A stretch of 64,000 nucleotides of DNA, from positions 558,001 to 622,000 of the forward strand of contig NZ_JACDXW010000002.1 in the NCBI RefSeq assembly GCF_020539505.1, in the 5' to 3' direction. This document shows, piece by piece, positions 1-9,559 of this stretch (position 1 is its first letter; every line of letters begins with the position of its first letter). A model generated the notes under the pieces. The model did no database searches, was not told the DNA's origin, and saw only the letters and a list, made by a program, of their open reading frames with translations. The DNA comes from Mesopusillimonas faecipullorum (lineage in GTDB: Bacteria > Pseudomonadota > Gammaproteobacteria > Burkholderiales > Burkholderiaceae_B). The position numbers and the translations under genes were made by a program.

Positions 1-262
1 ATTCGCCCAAGCCGGGATACAGAATCAGATAGCCAAAACCAAAGATGCACAGGCCTAAATAGAAGACTGTCCACCACCTAGGCACCGGATTGTTCAGTTC
101 GGTAAGGTTGCCGTCCCAAACATGACCCATCTCTTCGCCCTTAGGCAGGTTTTTACCCAGCCAGGCGCGTTGGGTAAACAGCAGCCATATACAGTAGATG
201 ATACCGGCTATGGATACCGCCGCGATGTAGTAACCCCAGGAACTACTGACGAAATCACTCAT
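1..262 (-). CDS. ccoP: Cytochrome c oxidase cbb3-type subunit III CcoP (5' part only)
   Basis: This is the N-terminal 87 residues of CcoP, the membrane-anchored diheme c subunit that passes electrons to CcoO/CcoN; the rest lies left of the window. It starts MSDFVSSSWG, has one transmembrane segment at about residues 10-30, then the family motif NNPVPRWW and the start of a second hydrophobic stretch ending YPGLGE. The heme-binding CxxCH motifs are not yet reached. The ATG overlaps the end of ccoQ by 8 bases, as expected of translational coupling in a cco operon. Confidence 0.93.
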   Translation of the reverse strand, partial: MSDFVSSSWGYYIAAVSIAGIIYCIWLLFTQRAWLGKNLPKGEEMGHVWDGNLTELNNPVPRWWTVFYLGLCIFGFGYLILYPGLGE

Positions 263-458
263 TGCGATCCCCTTCTTGCTTCTTTTCTTCCGCCTCGACT
301 TCCTGCTCGGTTTCGGCAACCGACTCATCGGGTTGCGCGAAAGGTAGCAGTGAGGCTTCTTCGTTGTCTTTGGCCCTGAACTTGGAGAATGCCCACCACA
401 CAATGCCGATGAAGGTAAGCAGCGCTATGAGCGTGATAATGCCGTTCAATACACCCAT
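255..458 (-). CDS. ccoQ: cbb3 oxidase small subunit CcoQ/FixQ
   Basis: A 67-residue protein with one N-terminal transmembrane helix (about residues 5-25, including GIVWWAFS) followed by a charged, Glu-rich tail. This is the usual size and shape of CcoQ, which stabilises the cbb3 complex. Its ATG overlaps the TAA of ccoO by one base, and its end overlaps ccoP by 8 bases. Identification rests on position between ccoO and ccoP plus the helix-and-tail design, since CcoQ sequences are poorly conserved. Confidence 0.9.
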   Translation of the reverse strand: MGVLNGIITLIALLTFIGIVWWAFSKFRAKDNEEASLLPFAQPDESVAETEQEVEAEEKKQEGDRNE

Positions 459-1114
459 TACGGTTCTCCTGCCACGGCTTTGGCTGCTGCCGCACGCCCC
501 GCCACACCCAGGCTTTGCAGATAAGCAACGATGGCGTCTTCTTCGGTTTTGCCCTTCAGCTTGGACGGCGCTTCAGCTATTTGCTCGTCGGTATAAGGCA
601 CCCCTAGCGTGCGCAATACCTTCATTCGGGTCTGAACGTTGACGTTCTCGACAGAGTTTTTTTGCAACCAGGGATAGGCCGGCATATTGGACTCGGGGAC
701 CAGCGCGCGTGGATCTCGCAGGTGCACCCGGTGCCAATCGTCGGAATAACGCCCGCCAACCCGAGCCAAGTCTGGGCCGGTACGCTTTGAGCCCCACAGG
801 AAAGGATGGTCGTAGACGAACTCGCCTGCTAAAGAATACGGACCATAGCGCTGCACTTCGGACTGCAGCATGCGGATCTGCTGAGAGTGGCAGCCCACAC
901 ACCCTTCACGTATGTAGACGTCACGCCCTATGAGTTCGAGAGACTCGTAGGGGGTAACGCCCTCGGTGGGCTGTGTGGTGGAATGCTGGTAAAACAGCGG
1001 CACGATCTGAACCAGACCCGCTACCGAGATCACCAAAATACTGAATATGATCAACAGCCCGACATTGGTTTCCAAGGTCTCGTGGCTGAAAAGCTTTTTG
1101 TTTTTGCTTGCCAT
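458..1114 (-). CDS. ccoO: cbb3 oxidase monoheme subunit II CcoO
   Basis: CcoO is the membrane-anchored monoheme cytochrome c subunit that relays electrons from CcoP to the catalytic CcoN. The 218-residue product starts [10 protein letters not shown], has a transmembrane anchor at about residues 18-40, and carries the heme c motif CVGCH at 72-76. A candidate axial methionine lies in ESNMPAY. I chose this ATG because GGGAGAA precedes it and the N-terminus matches FixO; an in-frame upstream extension would run into ccoN. It starts 13 bases after ccoN ends and overlaps ccoQ by one base. Confidence 0.96.
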   Translation of the reverse strand: MASKNKKLFSHETLETNVGLLIIFSILVISVAGLVQIVPLFYQHSTTQPTEGVTPYESLELIGRDVYIREGCVGCHSQQIRMLQSEVQRYGPYSLAGEFVYDHPFLWGSKRTGPDLARVGGRYSDDWHRVHLRDPRALVPESNMPAYPWLQKNSVENVNVQTRMKVLRTLGVPYTDEQIAEAPSKLKGKTEEDAIVAYLQSLGVAGRAAAAKAVAGEP

Positions 1115-1127
1115 GATGATTTCTCCC

Positions 1128-2627
1128 TTAAACCGCTGCTTCACGCGCTGCAGGAGCAGCGTCGCCCACCCACTTCGATTCGGTGGCATCGGGGTTGTAG
1201 GGATAAACCATGGGATTCGGGCGAGGTTGACCCTGAGCCGTACGGAAAGTGTTCCAGGCCATCACGCACATGCCGGCAAGGAACAAGGCACCGCCTGCCA
1301 AACGTATGGCATAGAACGGATAGGTAGCCTTCACGCCCTCGACGAAGCTGTAGGTGAGCATGCCATCTTCGCCAGTAGCGCGCCACATCATGCCTTGCAT
1401 GACGCCGGCAATCCACATGGAAGCGATATACAACACCACGCCTACGGTGGCCAGCCAGAAGTGCAGCTCTACCTGGCGCGGATTAGCCATGGTGGTGCGG
1501 CCATAAAGGCGCGGCAGCATATAGTAGAAAGACCCGAAAATGGTCATGGCCACCCAGCCCAGCGCCCCTACGTGGACGTGGCCGATAGTCCAGTCGGTGT
1601 AATGCGACAAGGCATTGACTGTGCGGATGGACATCATGGAGCCTTCAAACGTGGCCATACCGTAGAACGACAGACCCGTTACCAGGAACTTCAGGATGGC
1701 ATCGGTGCGCAGCTTATGCCAGGCACCAGACAAAGTCATGATGCCGTTGATCATGCCCCCCCAGGAGGGTGCCAGCAGAATCAAAGAGAACACCATGCCC
1801 AGTGCTTGGGTCCAGTCGGGGAGCGACGTGTAATGCAGGTGGTGAGGACCGGCCCACATATAGGTAAATGCCAAGGCCCAGAAGTGAACAATGGATAAAC
1901 GGTAAGAGTAAATGGGGCGCTCGGCCTGCTTGGGCACGAAGTAATACATCATGGCCAAGAAGCTGGTGGTCAGGAAAAAACCCACTGCGTTATGGCCGTA
2001 CCACCACTGCACCATGGCGTCTTGGACACCGGCGTAGATGGAGTAAGACTTCCATGCGGACACTGGCAGTTCTAGGTTATTGAATATATGCAGAACGGCG
2101 ATGGTGACGATGAAGGAGCCATAGAACCAGTTGGCCACGTAAATATGTTTGACGCGGCGTATGGCGATGGTGCCAAAAAACACGATGGCGTAAGACACCC
2201 ACACCAAGGTGATGAGGATATCAATGGGCCATTCGAGTTCGGCGTATTCTTTGGAGCTGGTATAACCCATGGCCAGGGTGATAACCCCTGCCACCAGCAC
2301 CAGCTGCCAGCCCCAGAAGGTGAATTCGGCCAGTTTTGTACAAAACAAGCGCACCTGACAGGTTCGTTGCACGACGTAATACGACGTGGCGAACAAGGCC
2401 GTACCGCCGAAGCCGAAGATAACGCCATTGGTATGTATAGGGCGCAGTCGGCCATAACTAAGCCATGGCGTGTTGAAATTGAGGTCGGGCCAGATCAGTT
2501 GGGCAGCGATTAACACCCCCACGACCATGCCGACAACCCCCCAAAAGACTGTCATGATGGCAAACTTTCTGACGACGTCGTAATTGAACGACTCGGCAGA
2601 AAGCGCCGGATTCCCCGTAGCGGCCAT
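1128..2627 (-). CDS. ccoN: cbb3 oxidase catalytic subunit I CcoN
   Basis: CcoN is the polytopic heme-copper subunit that reduces oxygen to water at a heme b3-CuB centre and pumps protons; cbb3 enzymes serve respiration at low oxygen. The 499-residue protein has about 12 hydrophobic segments. Diagnostic stretches are [11 protein letters not shown] and [13 protein letters not shown], which carry the CuB and heme histidines, and [16 protein letters not shown] precedes the ATG. A perfect FNR-type box lies 65 bases upstream, so anaerobic induction by an FNR/ANR protein is the likely control of ccoNOQP. Confidence 0.97.
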   Translation of the reverse strand: MAATGNPALSAESFNYDVVRKFAIMTVFWGVVGMVVGVLIAAQLIWPDLNFNTPWLSYGRLRPIHTNGVIFGFGGTALFATSYYVVQRTCQVRLFCTKLAEFTFWGWQLVLVAGVITLAMGYTSSKEYAELEWPIDILITLVWVSYAIVFFGTIAIRRVKHIYVANWFYGSFIVTIAVLHIFNNLELPVSAWKSYSIYAGVQDAMVQWWYGHNAVGFFLTTSFLAMMYYFVPKQAERPIYSYRLSIVHFWALAFTYMWAGPHHLHYTSLPDWTQALGMVFSLILLAPSWGGMINGIMTLSGAWHKLRTDAILKFLVTGLSFYGMATFEGSMMSIRTVNALSHYTDWTIGHVHVGALGWVAMTIFGSFYYMLPRLYGRTTMANPRQVELHFWLATVGVVLYIASMWIAGVMQGMMWRATGEDGMLTYSFVEGVKATYPFYAIRLAGGALFLAGMCVMAWNTFRTAQGQPRPNPMVYPYNPDATESKWVGDAAPAAREAAV

Positions 2628-2691
2628 GCAACTCCCCTAACATTAAAACAATTGGCACCTTAGATCATGGCATATTGCGCGCCGCAGCGCG

Positions 2692-2705
2692 TTGATCTAC
2701 ATCAA
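2692..2705. promoter_or_regulatory. FNR/ANR box upstream of ccoN
   Basis: TTGATCTACATCAA is an exact, fully palindromic match to the FNR consensus TTGAT-N4-ATCAA. It lies 65 bases upstream of the ccoN ATG, a distance that suits activation of a promoter between the two. Confidence 0.85.
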
Positions 2706-2829
2706 GTTGCATGTTCAGGCGGCATGAATGCACGCCAGGGGGCAAGCAGCCTGGGAAGATCGGGGCACCCTTAATGCTGCGGCACGGCATTCTGTCTACC
2801 CGCTCTCGGGCCACCTTAGATGTTTTCGT

Positions 2830-3054
2830 TCACTTTTTAGAATCAGATTCTTGTTTGCGCTGCAACAAATCGGGGGCGCCTGAGGCGTCAACAGGTTCTT
2901 GCGGCGCTACCGTAGAGTCGTCATCCAGCAAGATGGATCGCGCCGCCTCATCACTGTTCTCGAACTGTCCCGAAGACACCGCCCACCAAAATGCCACGCC
3001 AATGGCCAGCACGAAGAGCAGCGACAACGGCAACAGCAGGTAGAGTGTTTCCAT
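2830..3054 (-). CDS. ccoS: cbb3 oxidase assembly protein CcoS
   Basis: A 74-residue protein starting METLYLLLPL with one N-terminal transmembrane helix (about 3-24, containing AFWWAV), then the family-typical stretch SGQFENSDEAA and a short polar tail. CcoS is needed for cofactor insertion, probably heme or copper, into cbb3 oxidase. The start at 3054 gives the usual CcoS length and N-terminus; longer in-frame reading would enter the upstream gene. It sits between the ccoI-like gene (35-base gap) and ccoN. Confidence 0.93.
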   Translation of the reverse strand: METLYLLLPLSLLFVLAIGVAFWWAVSSGQFENSDEAARSILLDDDSTVAPQEPVDASGAPDLLQRKQESDSKK

Positions 3055-3089
3055 TTGAGTGCCTGCGAGAAAAGGCCTAAGCCCAAGAT

Positions 3090-4061
3090 TCAGATAGCCG
3101 GGTCGGCATGAGGACTCTGGGAAGAGCCTGCGCACGAAACCGCAGCATGACGCCGGAACAACAACCAAGCGTTCAGCGCGACGGTCAGGGAAGAAATAAG
3201 CATGGTGACTGCCGCCAACCAGGGTTGAACCCAACCTACCGCCGCCAAAGGCATCATCAGCAGGTGCCATATAACAGCACCGTACAAATTCTGGCGCGCC
3301 ACCTTGGCGGTGCCTTGCACCAAACTGCTCACTTCGGCCTCGGAGAGGTCAGGCTTTATCGCCAAGCAAGCTTGAGCGGCGGCAATCGACGTAGGGACGG
3401 CCATGGCCAGCGCACAAGGGCAGCTTATGACCAGCATGGCGACCATGACGGAAACGGCACGCGTAGGCTCGGTAAGCGCCCAATAAGCGCCCACGATAAG
3501 CGCCAAGGCTATCTGGGACATCGTGAACCAAAGCGCGATGCGATCCGCACGCTGCGACAAGGTGTCGCGAAAGCGGCTTAACAAATCGTTTGTCAGGGTT
3601 CCGCTGGCCTGACGGGCGCACAACTCAAGATAGCGAGCCGTAAGCAGAAAAGCCACGAACATGGAAACGGACTCGAAATAAACCTCGCCCTGTTCGGCCC
3701 AAGTGGCATACACACTAGGAATAAACGCGGCAGCAATACCTAGCGCGACAGGCACATCCATGCCTATACGTGCTTGGCTCAGCCGCGCCACCGCATTCTT
3801 CCAGACCGGCGCAGCGCAATACCAAACCACAGGTATGGTTAACACCAGACTCAGCCAGTTCATGAAAATGATGGCTTCGTCCAGGAACCCGCGATCGGCG
3901 CCTGTCATGGGGGCACCCTGCAAATAAGCGGGGAAAGCCAGCATCATGACTTGCATCATGATGAGCCAAGCCAAACCTAGACGCGCCAGCATTCGGCGAC
4001 GTAAAGCCCGGGGCTCAGCCCCCAAACTGGCGGGAATAGCAAAAATGGAAAATGCGCGCAT
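3090..4061 (-). CDS. Membrane-domain-only CcoI-like copper P-type ATPase remnant
   Basis: The place and flanks are those of ccoI, the copper P1B-ATPase that supplies cbb3 oxidase, but the 323-residue product keeps only the membrane part. Seen are the CcoI-like helices with MMQVMM, GMDVPVALGIAAAF and EVYFESVSMF, then ADRIALWF, then the metal-site motif SCPCALA, then RQNLYGAVIWHLLMMPLAA and SSLTVALNAW. Missing are the N-terminal metal-binding domain, the actuator domain with TGE, and the whole catalytic part with DKTGT and the ATP site. The usual YN of the seventh helix reads WH. The frame is open and both internal junctions are in frame, so it is either a stable pseudo-ATPase membrane protein or a tidy remnant. 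It cannot hydrolyse ATP. Confidence 0.75.
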   Translation of the reverse strand: MRAFSIFAIPASLGAEPRALRRRMLARLGLAWLIMMQVMMLAFPAYLQGAPMTGADRGFLDEAIIFMNWLSLVLTIPVVWYCAAPVWKNAVARLSQARIGMDVPVALGIAAAFIPSVYATWAEQGEVYFESVSMFVAFLLTARYLELCARQASGTLTNDLLSRFRDTLSQRADRIALWFTMSQIALALIVGAYWALTEPTRAVSVMVAMLVISCPCALAMAVPTSIAAAQACLAIKPDLSEAEVSSLVQGTAKVARQNLYGAVIWHLLMMPLAAVGWVQPWLAAVTMLISSLTVALNAWLLFRRHAAVSCAGSSQSPHADPAI

Positions 4062-4096
4062 GTTGAGAACTATAGCCCCATTGCCTTTTGGTGGCC

Positions 4097-4110
4097 TTGA
4101 TCCCGGTCAA
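4097..4110. promoter_or_regulatory. FNR/ANR-like box upstream of the ccoI-like gene
   Basis: TTGATCCCGGTCAA matches TTGAT-N4-ATCAA with one change (G for A in the second half), within the range accepted by ANR/DNR-type proteins. It ends 36 bases upstream of the ATG of the ccoI-like gene, which suggests that this gene and ccoS share the oxygen control of ccoNOQP. Confidence 0.6.
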
Positions 4111-4142
4111 GTGCCAAGCAACTAACAAGCGCCCCACTCCAT

Positions 4143-4174
4143 GCAAAACACCGGCTGTTAGGCCGGTGTTTTGC
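4143..4174 (-). terminator. Rho-independent terminator after aceA
   Basis: A perfect 13-base inverted repeat (GCAAAACACCGGC and its complement) with a 6-base loop lies 18 bases beyond the aceA stop. The stem contains an A4/T4 run, so it could act in both directions. Confidence 0.8.
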
Positions 4175-4191
4175 GTCAAGCAAGCCTAAAT

Positions 4192-5493
4192 TTAGGCGTG
4201 GTGGAACTGCTCTTCTTCGGTAGAGCCGGTCAGTGCCGTTGTAGAAGATTGCCCCCCTTCGATCGTCTGGGTCACCGCGTCGAAGTAGCCTGTGCCCACT
4301 TCGCGCTGGTGCTTGACGGCGGTGAAGCCCCGTTCAGCGGCGGCGAACTCCCGTTGCTGCAACTCGACGAATGCCGACATCTGGTTGCGCGCATAGCCGT
4401 AAGCCAGATCGAACATCCCGTAATTCAGCGCATGGAAGCCTGCCAAGGTGATGAACTGGAACTTGTAGCCCATGGCACCCAGCTCACGCTGGAACTTGGC
4501 AATGGTGGCGTCATCCAGATTTTTCTTCCAGTTGAACGAGGGCGAGCAGTTGTAAGCCAGCAGCTTGCCGGGGAACTGCTTGTGGATGGCCTCGGCAAAC
4601 TGGCGCGCATAAGCGAGGTCGGGCGTCGAGGTTTCGCACCACAACAGGTCGGCATATGGCGCATAAGCCAGGCCGCGGGAGATGCCTTGCTCGATGCCGG
4701 CGCGGGTGCGGAAGAAGCCTTCAGCCGTGCGTTCACCGGTGATGAAGGGACGGTCGTTTTCATCAATATCGCTGGTGATAAGATCGGCCGCATCGGCGTC
4801 GGTACGGGCCAGCAACAGCGTGGGCACATCCAACACGTCGGCTGCCAGACGCGCCGCCACCAACTTGCTCACGGCCTCACGGGTGGGCACCAAGACTTTG
4901 CCGCCCATGTGACCGCATTTTTTCACTGAAGCCAACTGATCCTCGAAGTGCACGCCGGAGGCACCCGCCTCTATCATGCCTTTCATCAATTCGAAAGCGT
5001 TAAGCACACCGCCGAAGCCGGCTTCGGCATCCGCCACGATGGGCGCGAAATAATCGATATAGCCAGGATCACCAGGGTTAAGGCCTTCCATCCACTGAAT
5101 CTGGTCGCAACGAGTCAGTGCATTGTTGATGCGGCGCACAACTTGCGGCACAGAGTTGGCGGGATACAGGGATTGATCGGGGTACATCTCGCCCGCGCCG
5201 TTTGCATCACCGGCGACTTGCCAACCCGAGAGGTAGATGGCCTTAAGCCCGGCCTTCACCTGCTGCATGGCTTGATTGCCGCTCATGGCGCCCAGCGAAT
5301 TGACGAAGTCTTCGCTGTTCAGCAGCTTCCAGAGCTTCTCGGAACCCCGGCGCGCCAGCGTGTGCTCGACCACCAGCGAGCCGCGCAAACGCACGACCTC
5401 GTCGGCCCCATAGCCGCGCTTGATGCCTTGCCAGCGGGGGTCTTCGGCCCAGCGTTTCTCGATTGCGCGGATTTCGTTTTCGCGTGTGGACAT
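4192..5493 (-). CDS. aceA: Isocitrate lyase
   Basis: Isocitrate lyase splits isocitrate to glyoxylate and succinate, the first step of the glyoxylate bypass used for growth on acetate or fatty acids. The 433-residue protein is of normal bacterial length and carries the catalytic signature KKCGH at residues 191-195. Other hallmarks are ADAEAGFGG and YNCSPSFNW. The start at 5493 is preceded by AGGAGAA; an upstream in-frame ATG lacks family similarity. The gene stands alone, with a terminator behind it and a 287-base A+T-rich control region in front. Malate synthase is not in the window. Confidence 0.98.
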   Translation of the reverse strand: MSTRENEIRAIEKRWAEDPRWQGIKRGYGADEVVRLRGSLVVEHTLARRGSEKLWKLLNSEDFVNSLGAMSGNQAMQQVKAGLKAIYLSGWQVAGDANGAGEMYPDQSLYPANSVPQVVRRINNALTRCDQIQWMEGLNPGDPGYIDYFAPIVADAEAGFGGVLNAFELMKGMIEAGASGVHFEDQLASVKKCGHMGGKVLVPTREAVSKLVAARLAADVLDVPTLLLARTDADAADLITSDIDENDRPFITGERTAEGFFRTRAGIEQGISRGLAYAPYADLLWCETSTPDLAYARQFAEAIHKQFPGKLLAYNCSPSFNWKKNLDDATIAKFQRELGAMGYKFQFITLAGFHALNYGMFDLAYGYARNQMSAFVELQQREFAAAERGFTAVKHQREVGTGYFDAVTQTIEGGQSSTTALTGSTEEEQFHHA

Positions 5494-5671
5494 GATGTTC
5501 TCCTGAGGATAACCAAATGAGTGATTGGGAAACCTGTGGGAGGACGTGAACATTGACGACTTGTTTACGCCTCACCTGATGGAGAAAATTCTACGCGGAT
5601 GCTGCACCGCAAAACACACTTATATCTTATATAAGACTATAAATATTAGTGTTAATAAACAACAACTTACA

Positions 5672-5782
5672 GTTTTCATTTTGCAATGCGAAATAACATT
5701 TTTCGCTATGAAAAATCAAAAAATGCGCGAGTCCCGATGTTTTTCATACTGCGCAATCATGATTTCATCATGCGAAAATTTT
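5672..5782. promoter_or_regulatory. Candidate operator region upstream of aceA
   Basis: The 287 bases between aceA and the MFS gene hold no convincing gene and are A+T rich. They contain an inverted repeat GCGAAA-N7-TTTCGC (5688-5706), further copies of TTTCAT and ATGAAAA-like words, and another GCGAAAA at 5772. This looks like a regulator-binding region for aceA, but the regulator is not identified. Confidence 0.4.
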
Positions 5783-7064
5783 AGGCGGTTGCTTTACGTG
5801 CTTCGCTCGCCAACACGAACCGCGCCACCAGCCAGGCCAGCCATGCCGCCACGATGAAAGTAATCGCCGCGCCGTACCACGGCCCCGAACGCATGCCGGC
5901 GTCCAGCATCAGGCCGAACACTACCGGCCCCACAGCCGCGCCGACGTCCATGCCGGAATACACCAGCCCGTATACTGTGCCCGTAGCGCCTTTGGGGGTG
6001 GCGCGGCGAATCAACATATCGCGTGAGGGCGTAGACACACCGGCACAAAATCCGCCTAGCATCACAAAGGCGATGGCCATCCAGGGCGCCAGAATGCCCG
6101 AAGCCAAAAAGGCCAGCAGCAAACCCGCCAACACTAAAGACAAGGCCACCACGCGTTCACTTGCTACTGTCGTCCCTACCAAAAACCCACCGGCAATCAT
6201 GCCAAGCGCCGAAGCCGCCATGTACACGGAAAGCGCCGTACCCGCGAGGACTTTCTCTATGCCATACACCCCCGAAAGCATGGGAATGGTGTAGTTTTGC
6301 ACTGCGGACAAAGAGATGGAAGCAAAAGCAAAAAAGAAAAATGCCCCCCACAAGGCGGGCTGGACAGCCAAGGTTGCCAGGGTTTGGCCTATGGATTGGT
6401 GCGCAAGACTACTGGGGTCTATCGCCTCTTCTGCGGCTGCCTTGCGCCTATCTTGCAGTTCGTTCTCCAGCAGGTGGCGACCGAACCAAACCACAATCAA
6501 TACCGCCGCCACCAAGCCACTGGCGGCAAAGGCCGCTATGCGCCAGTCGGCCCAGTGAATAATCGTGGTCATGAAAATAGGCGTCAAGGCCCAGCCCAAG
6601 TTGCCGGTAAAACCATGGGTACTGAAAGCATGCCCTAGGCGTCTGGGGCTGACGCGATGATTCAGAATGGCAAAGTCGGCGGGGTGAAATACGGCGTTGC
6701 CCACCCCCCCGATGACGGCGGCCAGCATCAGCATGGGATAGCCCTGTGCCAAGCCTATCAGCGCCCCCATGACGACAAAACTGGCCAAGCCAAAAAGCAG
6801 GACAGGCGCGCCGCCCATTCTGTCTACGATAAACCCCGAAGCTGCCTGCCCCACACCAGAGGCGATAAAGAAGACGGAAACCAGAAACCCTAGCTGCACG
6901 TAGTCGTAGCCGAAAGCGGCTGAGAGCGACAAAAACAGGGTGGGAAAGACCAGTTGGAAGAAATGAGAGCAAGAGTGCGCGACACCCACGAGACTGATAA
7001 CTTTCCAGTCCCTTTTCATGATGGCCGGGGTATCGGGAAGAGCGTCTGCGGTGGTCGTCGTCAT
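5781..7064 (-). CDS. MFS transporter, fosmidomycin-resistance (Fsr)-like
   Basis: A 427-residue major facilitator protein with about 12 transmembrane segments split by a charged central loop near residues 200-225. The opening VGVAHSCSHFFQLVFPTLF and the motif GNAVFHPADFA (with the following FSTHGFTGNLGWALTP) resemble the Fsr-type drug exporters. The natural substrate cannot be read from sequence. The ATG at 7064 leaves a short polar N-terminal tail before the first helix. The next gene upstream, pgsA, ends 79 bases away, so it may be transcribed separately. Confidence 0.8.
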   Translation of the reverse strand: MTTTTADALPDTPAIMKRDWKVISLVGVAHSCSHFFQLVFPTLFLSLSAAFGYDYVQLGFLVSVFFIASGVGQAASGFIVDRMGGAPVLLFGLASFVVMGALIGLAQGYPMLMLAAVIGGVGNAVFHPADFAILNHRVSPRRLGHAFSTHGFTGNLGWALTPIFMTTIIHWADWRIAAFAASGLVAAVLIVVWFGRHLLENELQDRRKAAAEEAIDPSSLAHQSIGQTLATLAVQPALWGAFFFFAFASISLSAVQNYTIPMLSGVYGIEKVLAGTALSVYMAASALGMIAGGFLVGTTVASERVVALSLVLAGLLLAFLASGILAPWMAIAFVMLGGFCAGVSTPSRDMLIRRATPKGATGTVYGLVYSGMDVGAAVGPVVFGLMLDAGMRSGPWYGAAITFIVAAWLAWLVARFVLASEARKATA

Positions 7065-7143
7065 CTTAAAAAATCAATGCAGGTAAATACAGACAGCTTG
7101 CGCCCCTTTTGGAGCGCAGCGCGGTCAAATATGCGAGCAGCGC

Positions 7144-7722
7144 CTAGTTGATGCCGCCGCGTTCTCGTATGGCCGGCCACGCGCGTTTCAGGTAATACGC
7201 CATAGACCAGATCGTGAGGATGGCCGCCACAATAATCAGTACCAAGCCCACCCATTGGGTAGAAATGCCGAACAAGTCTTGCCAGTACAACAAACAAGGA
7301 ATAGCGATCATCTGGGCAGCAGTCTTGAATTTGCCCAGCCAATGCACTGCCACGCTGCGCCCGGCACCTATATTGGCCATCCATTCGCGCAAGGCCGAAA
7401 TGGTGATCTCGCGGCCGATGATGACCAGCGCGATCAGGACATCCACGCGGTTCAAGTCGAGCAGCACCAGCAGCGCGGTGCAGACCATGAGTTTGTCGGC
7501 CACTGGATCGAGAAAAGCCCCGAAGCTGGAAGTCTGGTTCCATCGGCGTGCCAGCCAGCCGTCGAACCAGTCGGTCAGCGCGGCCAGAATAAAGGCCAGC
7601 GCGGCGATGGTGTCCCGAGTGGTGGTAGGCAGCCATTCGTACGGCAGATAAAACAGCGCGACGAAAAAGGGTATGACCGCGATGCGCAGCCAAGTCAGGA
7701 CGATGGGAACATTCAGAGGCAT
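7144..7722 (-). CDS. pgsA: CDP-diacylglycerol--glycerol-3-phosphate 3-phosphatidyltransferase
   Basis: PgsA makes phosphatidylglycerol phosphate, the committed step to phosphatidylglycerol and cardiolipin, in the inner membrane. The 192-residue protein has the full CDP-alcohol transferase motif: D54-G55-x2-A58-R59-x8-G68-x3-D72-x3-D76. It opens MPLNVPIVLTWLRIAVIPFF, typical of PgsA, and has four or five hydrophobic segments. The start at 7722 matches the family N-terminus. It follows uvrC by 10 bases; uvrC-pgsA adjacency is common in proteobacteria. Confidence 0.96.
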   Translation of the reverse strand: MPLNVPIVLTWLRIAVIPFFVALFYLPYEWLPTTTRDTIAALAFILAALTDWFDGWLARRWNQTSSFGAFLDPVADKLMVCTALLVLLDLNRVDVLIALVIIGREITISALREWMANIGAGRSVAVHWLGKFKTAAQMIAIPCLLYWQDLFGISTQWVGLVLIIVAAILTIWSMAYYLKRAWPAIRERGGIN

Positions 7723-7732
7723 AGCGACTATC

Positions 7733-9559
7733 CTAACACCGAAGCGCATTGTATATGCGTTCGGCCAGTTCGCGCGAAATACCCTCGACCGACGCCAGTT
7801 CTTCCTCGCTGGCCGAGGCCACACCCGAGAAGCCGCCAAAACGCGCCAATAGCTTTTGACGCCGGCGCGCGCCTACTCCTTCGATCTCTTCAAGCCGCGA
7901 CACTGTGCGCGCTTTGCCTCGCTTGGCACGCATGCCGGTAATGGCAAAGCGATGAGCTTCGTCGCGTATTTGCGCGACCAGCAGCAAGGCCGCTGACTCT
8001 TGCCCCAGTGCTACCGGATGTCGTCCATCAGCAAACACCAAGGTCTCCAACCCGACCTTACGTCCTTCACCCTTGGCCACCCCCACCAAGCGACTGATGT
8101 CCAACCCATATTCGGTGAACACTTGGCGGGCGGTTTCAACTTGGCCTTTGCCCCCGTCAATCAACACAATATCGGGCAGTTGCTCTGGGTCGTCGGCAGC
8201 TCGGGCGAAACGACGTTGCAGCACTTGACGCATCGCGGCGTAATCGTCTCCGCCGGTAATACCCACAATGTTGTAGCGCCGATATAAGGAAGTCTGCATG
8301 GCATGATGCTTATACACCACACATGAGGCCTGCGTGGCCTCGCCAGCGGTATGACTGATGTCGAAACACTCGATGTGCAAGGCTTCTAGCGCCGCCTCAT
8401 CGTCCTCCAACCCTAATTCTTGCGCCAACGCCGCGGTGCGCGCCATACGGGCTCCGGTTTCGGAGAGCACCCGTGCCAATGCCAGCTCGGCATTCTTCTG
8501 CGCTTGCTCCAGCCATTGGCGCCTGACACCTTGCGGCTTATGCAGCCACCGCACTCGCCTGCCTACACTCTCCGCCAATAGATCCAGCAAGGCCGGATCG
8601 GGTAGACGCTGCGCACAGACGATGACAGCCGGCATGGCGCTATCCAGATAGTGCTGAGCCACGAACGCTGCAAGCACGTCCTCCAAGGCACCAGAGTCGG
8701 CATGCGAGGGAAAGAAGGCACGGTCGCCCAGGTGCCTGCCGGATCGCACCATGGCCAGGTTCACACAAACCTTGCCTCCCGAGGCTGCCAGCGCAATCAC
8801 GTCGACATCGTCCTCGCCTATCTGCTCCATCGATTGTTGCTGCAACACCGTGGATAAAGCCGCCATCTGATCGCGCAACAAGGCTGCGTGCTCGAACTCC
8901 AACTGTTCCGCAGCTTGGTGCATGCGTTCTTCAATGTCATCCAAGACTTGCCTTGCCTTGCCATCCAGGAAACGCACGGCTCGGTCCACATCGGATTGAT
9001 AAGCAGACAAGCTGATGACACCGGTACAGGGGGCCGAGCAGCGCCCTATTTGGTGCAATAGACAAGGGCGCGTGCGGTTCGCGTAGACACTGTCTTCGCA
9101 TGTCCGCAAGCGAAACACCTTTTGGAGTATCTGTATGGTTTCCCGCACCGCCCAGGCATTGGGATAAGGCCCGAAGTAACGCCCTGCCCCCGCCGTGCTG
9201 CCACGGTAATAAACGATACGAGGCGCCTCGTGACCGGTGATATGCAAATAGGGATAAGACTTATCGTCGCGAAACAGAATGTTGTAACGCGGCTTAAGCC
9301 GTTTGATCAGATTGTTCTCTAGCAGCAGCGCCTCGGCCTCAGAGGGCGTAACGGTTACCTCGATACGCGCAACTTTAGCCACCATTAGGGCAATGCGTGG
9401 GCTGCTAAGATTTTTCTGAAAATAGGAAGAAACGCGCTTCTTCAAATCGCGCGCCTTACCTACATACAACACCTCTCCATTTTCATCCAGGTGTCGATAG
9501 ACACCCGGCAAATGAGGAAGATCAGCCAGAAATGATTTGAGATTGAAGGTCTCGGGCAT
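7733..9559 (-). CDS. uvrC: Excinuclease ABC subunit C
   Basis: UvrC makes both incisions in nucleotide excision repair after UvrA and UvrB have located the damage. The 608-residue protein shows the GIY-YIG nuclease domain at about 13-95 ([22 protein letters not shown]), a UVR domain near 200-235, the RNase H-like C-terminal nuclease ([18 protein letters not shown]), and paired helix-hairpin-helix motifs at the end ([26 protein letters not shown]). The ATG at 9559 gives the family N-terminus [10 protein letters not shown] and lies within the last 38 bases of nagZ, implying co-translation. Confidence 0.98.
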   Translation of the reverse strand: MPETFNLKSFLADLPHLPGVYRHLDENGEVLYVGKARDLKKRVSSYFQKNLSSPRIALMVAKVARIEVTVTPSEAEALLLENNLIKRLKPRYNILFRDDKSYPYLHITGHEAPRIVYYRGSTAGAGRYFGPYPNAWAVRETIQILQKVFRLRTCEDSVYANRTRPCLLHQIGRCSAPCTGVISLSAYQSDVDRAVRFLDGKARQVLDDIEERMHQAAEQLEFEHAALLRDQMAALSTVLQQQSMEQIGEDDVDVIALAASGGKVCVNLAMVRSGRHLGDRAFFPSHADSGALEDVLAAFVAQHYLDSAMPAVIVCAQRLPDPALLDLLAESVGRRVRWLHKPQGVRRQWLEQAQKNAELALARVLSETGARMARTAALAQELGLEDDEAALEALHIECFDISHTAGEATQASCVVYKHHAMQTSLYRRYNIVGITGGDDYAAMRQVLQRRFARAADDPEQLPDIVLIDGGKGQVETARQVFTEYGLDISRLVGVAKGEGRKVGLETLVFADGRHPVALGQESAALLLVAQIRDEAHRFAITGMRAKRGKARTVSRLEEIEGVGARRRQKLLARFGGFSGVASASEEELASVEGISRELAERIYNALRC

